The position numbers and the translations under genes were made by a program. The notes beneath the pieces are model-generated. The model was not told where the DNA came from and made no database searches. It saw only the letters and a program-made list of their open reading frames with translations. 9,489 nt of DNA from Clostridia bacterium (GTDB taxonomy: Bacteria > Bacillota > Clostridia > UMGS1883), in contig CAAGBE010000088.1 of assembly GCA_900768005.1 (NCBI GenBank), forward strand, positions 1-9,489, given 5' to 3'. Each line of letters opens with the position of its first letter. Positions within the stretch are counted from its first letter, which is position 1. Of the stretch, positions 6,608 to 9,489 are shown piece by piece.

Positions 6608-7743
6608 TATTCTGCCTCCAAATTTATAAGGGTTTCCAATTTCGGGGTAATTCCAAGCATTTTCTTAAGCTCAAAATACTCCTTTGTTGCTTTTTTGCGG
6701 TTATTACCATCCCTGAATGCCTTTATAAGAAGATTCTTAGGAGTTTCCACGGGGGAAATGTATTCCTGCGCGGTTACGGAATAACCCGATGCTTCCAAAA
6801 GCAGACAGCGTAGAGAATCCGTTAATAAATCCGCCTGCCTTGCCTTGAATATGCCGTATTTTAAAAGCGGTGCAAAAGGCTCATAGGAATACTGTGAAAG
6901 AAGCTCCTTATGACAGCAGGGCACGGCAAAAATCGCTTTTGCACCTGCATTTATAGCCGCACCGATAGCCATATCCGTTGCTGTGTCGCAGGCGTGCAGG
7001 CTTATTACCACATCGGGCTTTCTTTCTACCTTGTATGTTGTAAGGTCTGCCTTTACAAAGGTCATATTGGTGTAACCGAGGTTTTTTGCACTCTTTTTTG
7101 AAGCCTCTATTACAATTTCCGAATAGTCAACCCCCGTTACGTGACAGTCCTTTTTAAGCACGTCTTTAAGGTAATAGTTAAGGGCAAAGGACAGATAACT
7201 TTTTCCGCAGGCACAGTCAAGCACCTCAATCTTTCCGTCAAGTTTTTTAAGATAGTCCGCGATCAGCTCCACGAAATGGTCAATCTGATTGTACTTACGA
7301 ATCATATCGTTTTTTATTTTGCCGTTCTGCCCCATAATTCCGATTTCTTTCAACAAGTCATTCGCCTTGGGCGGTGCAATAAGATACTGTCTTTCGCCCA
7401 CGGTGGCAGTTGTATTTTTCTCAATGGGAGCAATATCGTCATAGCGGAGAGTAACATTTCTGTCATCTGCATTTATGATTGCCTCTGTGCCACGCTCTTT
7501 GTAGACAAGCTGCATAGAGTCGTAGTCTTTTGCAATTTCGGAAATCTTCTCCCACGAAAACGGCTGTTTCGCACCCGAAAAGGTAAGAACAAGCTCCTCC
7601 CCGTCCTTTTTAACGGTGGCAGGAAATGATTTTGTTCCCGATTTAAAGTTTATTTTCATTTCAATAAAATATTCCCCGTTGCCGTAGCGGGAACTGAGCA
7701 TTGTAAGATAAAAACCAAGTTTATTTATTGAGTTAGATTTCAT
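6607..7743 (-). CDS. Class I SAM-dependent methyltransferase, Methyltransf_32 type
   Basis: This 378-residue protein has a class I Rossmann methyltransferase domain. Motif I is VLDCACGKSYLSFAL (174-188), followed by GVDYSEIVIEAS (204-215) with the acidic residue expected to hold the SAM ribose. SLHACDTATDMAIGAA (248-263) and AVPCCHKEL (273-281) are the marks of the Methyltransf_32 group, which also includes the eukaryotic GSTCD and RRNAD1/METTL25-type proteins. The first 160 residues have no domain I can name. The substrate is unknown; the SLHAC and PCCH cysteine/histidine motifs are conserved family features, not a proven metal site. GGAGG at 7757-7753, in the extended form GGAGGTGAT, lies 9 bases before the ATG and decides the start at 7743. 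It opens the operon and is joined to the NUDIX gene by TAATG, then to mtaB, so an RNA substrate is a reasonable guess but only a guess. Confidence 0.8.
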   Translation of the reverse strand: MKSNSINKLGFYLTMLSSRYGNGEYFIEMKINFKSGTKSFPATVKKDGEELVLTFSGAKQPFSWEKISEIAKDYDSMQLVYKERGTEAIINADDRNVTLRYDDIAPIEKNTTATVGERQYLIAPPKANDLLKEIGIMGQNGKIKNDMIRKYNQIDHFVELIADYLKKLDGKIEVLDCACGKSYLSFALNYYLKDVLKKDCHVTGVDYSEIVIEASKKSAKNLGYTNMTFVKADLTTYKVERKPDVVISLHACDTATDMAIGAAINAGAKAIFAVPCCHKELLSQYSYEPFAPLLKYGIFKARQADLLTDSLRCLLLEASGYSVTAQEYISPVETPKNLLIKAFRDGNNRKKATKEYFELKKMLGITPKLETLINLEAE

Positions 7744-7761
7744 AGTAAATCACCTCCATAG

Positions 7762-7790
7762 ATTTTAACATAAAATGCCTTTTATTTCAA
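7762..7790 (-). promoter_or_regulatory. Probable promoter of the methyltransferase-NUDIX-mtaB operon
   Basis: On the minus strand TTGAAA (7790-7785) and TAAAAT (7767-7762) are 17 bases apart, and the -10 box carries the TGn extension (TGTTAAAAT). The fit is good, but the predicted start near 7755-7757 falls at the edge of the GGAGG site, which would leave a leader of only about 12-14 bases. A second -35-like TTGACA lies further back at 7833-7828 without a good -10 partner. Confidence 0.55.
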
Positions 7791-7841
7791 TTATTTTTTG
7801 TGTTTTAGAAAAAAACAGTAGATTTTTCTGTCAAAGTAGAG

Positions 7842-7847
7842 TATAAT
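7842..7847 (+). promoter_or_regulatory. Consensus -10 box of the Lrp-aminotransferase operon
   Basis: A perfect TATAAT lies 33 bases before the Lrp start. No good -35 box is seen 16-18 bases upstream (about TAGATT at 7819-7824), which would suit a promoter that depends on or is tuned by a regulator. Transcription would start near 7854. The direct repeat AGTAGA (7817-7822 and 7835-7840) and the inverted repeat AGAAAAA/TTTTTCT (7807-7813 and 7823-7829) lie across the -35 zone and are candidate regulator sites. Confidence 0.5.
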
Positions 7848-7880
7848 AGTACAATAATGAAAAAAGAAAGGGTGATTATT

Positions 7881-8363
7881 ATGAAAAACAAAATCTTATC
7901 GCTTCTTGAATCGGACAGCCGTCTGACATCTTCAAAGATTGCGGTTATGCTTGGCATTGAAGAAGGTGAGGTTAAGGCCGCCATTCGTGAGCTTGAAGAG
8001 GAAAATGTCATCCTTGGTTACAATACACTTATTAACTGGGAGCTTGCAGGCAGAGAAACTACCAGAGCGCATATTGAAATCAAGCTGACCCCTCAGCGTG
8101 GCGGCGGATTTGACACCGTTGCGGAGAGGATTTATAAATTCCCTCAGGTTAAGTCCGTTACACTTATGTCGGGTGCATTTGACCTGCTTGTAACTGTCGA
8201 GGGAAAGAGTCTTAAGGAGGTTGCTATGTTCGTTTCTGAAAGGCTTGCTCCTATGGAATCGGTTGTTTCCACGGCAACACATTTTGAGCTGAAGACATAT
8301 AAGAAGGACGGTGTCCTCTTTACCGAAAAAGAAGAAGATAACCGGGAGGTTATCAGCATATGA
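7881..8363 (+). CDS. Lrp/AsnC-family regulator, AlaR (YugG)-like
   Basis: This 160-residue protein is a feast/famine (Lrp/AsnC) transcription regulator. Residues 1-50 form the winged helix-turn-helix (ILSLLESDSRLTSSKIAVML, then GEVKAAIRELEEENVILGY). Residues about 60-145 form the RAM ligand-binding and oligomerising domain, with LMSGAFDLLVTVEG (95-108) at the effector region. Such proteins form dimers and octamers and sense amino acids. The ATG at 7881 is chosen because AAAGGGTGAT at 7867-7876 gives ideal spacing; an in-frame ATG at 7857 has no such site and falls almost at the predicted transcript start. The stop overlaps the next start as ATGA, tying the regulator to an aminotransferase. 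In B. subtilis the same pair is alaR-alaT (yugG-yugH) for alanine synthesis, so control of the downstream gene, and perhaps its own promoter, is likely. Confidence 0.88.
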   Translation: MKNKILSLLESDSRLTSSKIAVMLGIEEGEVKAAIRELEEENVILGYNTLINWELAGRETTRAHIEIKLTPQRGGGFDTVAERIYKFPQVKSVTLMSGAFDLLVTVEGKSLKEVAMFVSERLAPMESVVSTATHFELKTYKKDGVLFTEKEEDNREVISI

Positions 8364-9489
8364 TAGATTACAATAAATTAATTTCCCCTGGGATACAAGC
8401 TCTTGCACCCAGCGGCATCAGAAAGTTTTTTGACATTGCCGCTGAGATGAAGGATGCAATATCCCTCGGTGTTGGTGAGCCTGACTTTGTAACTCCATGG
8501 GCTGTAAGAGAGGCAGGTATCTACTCCCTTGAAAAAGGACGCACTCATTACAGTGCAAACAGCGGACTTTTAGAGCTTCGCAATGAGATTTGTACATATC
8601 TTGCAAGAAAGTACAATCTTCACTACAATCCCAAGACAGAAACCCTTGTAACAGTAGGCGGAAGTGAGGCAATAGACCTGCTTATCCGTGCAATTGTAGC
8701 CCAGGGGGATGAGGTACTTATTCCTGAGCCTTGTTTTGTGTGCTACAAGCCCTGCACCCTTATGGCAGGCGGTACACCCGTGACAATTCAGACAGAGGAA
8801 AAGGATAATTTCAAGCTGACCCCAGAAAAGCTCCTTGAAAAAATTACACCCAAGTCCAAGCTTTTGATACTGCCATTCCCCAACAATCCCACAGGTGCAG
8901 TAATGACCAGAGAGGATTTGGAGAAAATTGCAAAAATAGTGGAAGAACACGACCTTTTCGTTCTTTCAGACGAAATATACGGAGAGCTTACATACACCGG
9001 CGAGCCTCACGTACCTTTTGCTTCCATTCCCGGAATGCAGGAAAGGACAGTAACGGTAAATGGTTTCAGTAAGGCGTTTGCAATGACGGGCTGGCGACTT
9101 GGGTATGCCTGCGGTCCTGAGCCGGTTATAAAGCAGATGACGAAAATTCATCAGTACGCAATAATGTGCGCTCCCACAACAAGCCAGTTTGCAGCTATCG
9201 AAGCACTCAAGAGCTGTGATGAAGAAGTCGAGTATATGTGTACCGAATACGACCATCGACGCAGAGTAATGGTAAATGGTTTTAGAGAAATGGGACTTAG
9301 CTGTTTTGAGCCATTGGGTGCGTTCTATGTATTTCCCAACATCAGCTCAACAGGGCTTACAAGCGAGGAATTTGTAACGAAGCTTCTTTATGAAAAGAAA
9401 GTTGCAGTTGTTCCAGGTACAGCATTCGGTGAATGCGGTGAAGGCTTTATCCGTTGCAGTTATGCGTATAGCATTAAAAACATCGAAAA
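8360..9489 (+). CDS. PLP-dependent class I/II aminotransferase, AlaT/AspC-like (truncated by window)
   Basis: The first 376 residues of a fold-type I PLP aminotransferase; the frame is open to the window end, and the family is usually about 385-400 residues, so perhaps 10-25 are missing. Visible motifs: SLGVGEPDF (35-43), HYSANSGLLELR (63-74), GGSEAIDLL (100-108), PNNPTG (174-179) with the cofactor asparagine Asn176, SDEIYGEL (203-210) with Asp204 and Tyr207, GFSKAFAMTGWRLGY (235-249) with the PLP lysine Lys238, and GFIRCSYA (362-369) with the carboxylate-binding Arg365. The enzyme moves an amino group between an amino acid and a 2-oxo acid such as pyruvate or oxaloacetate. Pairing with an Lrp regulator suggests an alanine transaminase like AlaT (YugH), but aspartate or aromatic substrates remain possible. 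GGAGG at 8345-8349 lies 10 bases before the ATG, which overlaps the Lrp stop (ATGA). Confidence 0.92.
   Translation, partial: MIDYNKLISPGIQALAPSGIRKFFDIAAEMKDAISLGVGEPDFVTPWAVREAGIYSLEKGRTHYSANSGLLELRNEICTYLARKYNLHYNPKTETLVTVGGSEAIDLLIRAIVAQGDEVLIPEPCFVCYKPCTLMAGGTPVTIQTEEKDNFKLTPEKLLEKITPKSKLLILPFPNNPTGAVMTREDLEKIAKIVEEHDLFVLSDEIYGELTYTGEPHVPFASIPGMQERTVTVNGFSKAFAMTGWRLGYACGPEPVIKQMTKIHQYAIMCAPTTSQFAAIEALKSCDEEVEYMCTEYDHRRRVMVNGFREMGLSCFEPLGAFYVFPNISSTGLTSEEFVTKLLYEKKVAVVPGTAFGECGEGFIRCSYAYSIKNIE

Noticed and set aside
7141..7629. A 162-codon plus-strand frame opposite the methyltransferase
   Set aside because: Shadow of a conserved gene; no ribosome binding site and no recognisable domain.
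7857..7880. Alternative earlier ATG for the Lrp regulator
   Set aside because: No ribosome binding site precedes it and it lies only about 3 bases after the predicted transcript start, whereas the ATG at 7881 has a well-spaced AAAGGGTGAT.
7932..8950. Minus-strand frames of 158, 84 and 126 codons opposite the Lrp and aminotransferase genes
   Set aside because: They lie fully opposite genes with intact conserved motifs and show low-complexity, Cys-rich shadow sequence.
1..9489. Defence system, CRISPR array, insertion sequence, tRNA or riboswitch
   Set aside because: No direct-repeat array, transposase, terminal inverted repeats, cloverleaf or long structured leader was seen; intergenic gaps are too short for a riboswitch, except 7744-7880, which is filled by divergent promoters.

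Overview
The window looks like an ordinary piece of a Firmicutes chromosome, most likely a Clostridia-class gut-type anaerobe. This is inferred from the moderately AT-rich sequence, strong GGAGG-type ribosome binding sites, sigma-A-like promoters, and the family resemblance of the proteins (an MtaB/YqeV-type tRNA methylthiotransferase, a long 548-residue GltX, and an Lrp regulator paired with an aminotransferase). No species call is justified. Coding density is high. The longest stretch without a gene is about 137 bases. No tRNA, rRNA, CRISPR array, insertion sequence, integrase or phage structural gene was seen.

Layout: (1) Bases 78-677, plus strand, encode a LexA/CI-like repressor with an N-terminal XRE helix-turn-helix and a C-terminal S24 self-cleaving domain. 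A perfect CTGTATACAG palindrome sits over its probable -10 region. (2) Bases 671-715 form a hairpin terminator shared by this gene and the convergent operon; its outer stem contains both stop codons. (3) Bases 714-4692, minus strand, form an operon read as HD-domain dGTPase-like protein, then glutamyl-tRNA synthetase (gltX), then a membrane-anchored CapA-family protein. It starts from a clear promoter at 4712-4740. (4) Bases 4770-7743, minus strand, form a second operon read as Methyltransf_32-type SAM methyltransferase, then a NUDIX ADP-ribose pyrophosphatase-like enzyme, then mtaB. The three genes are joined by two identical TAATG stop/start overlaps and end in a hairpin whose loop holds the mtaB stop codon. 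(5) An AT-rich divergent promoter region lies at 7744-7880. (6) Bases 7881-9489, plus strand, encode an Lrp/AsnC regulator whose stop overlaps the start (ATGA) of a class I/II PLP aminotransferase cut off by the window end. The pair resembles the alaR-alaT (yugG-yugH) arrangement of Bacillus subtilis.

Functionally the window is mostly housekeeping: tRNA charging (GltX), tRNA modification at position 37 next to the anticodon (MtaB), nucleotide-pool cleaning (HD phosphohydrolase, NUDIX), amino-acid nitrogen metabolism with its own regulator (Lrp plus aminotransferase), and an SOS-like switch protein. I found no convincing undescribed multi-gene system. The items most worth a second look are the uncharacterised methyltransferase translationally coupled to NUDIX and MtaB, the stand-alone self-cleaving repressor with its palindromic operator candidate, and the two competing starts of the HD-domain gene.
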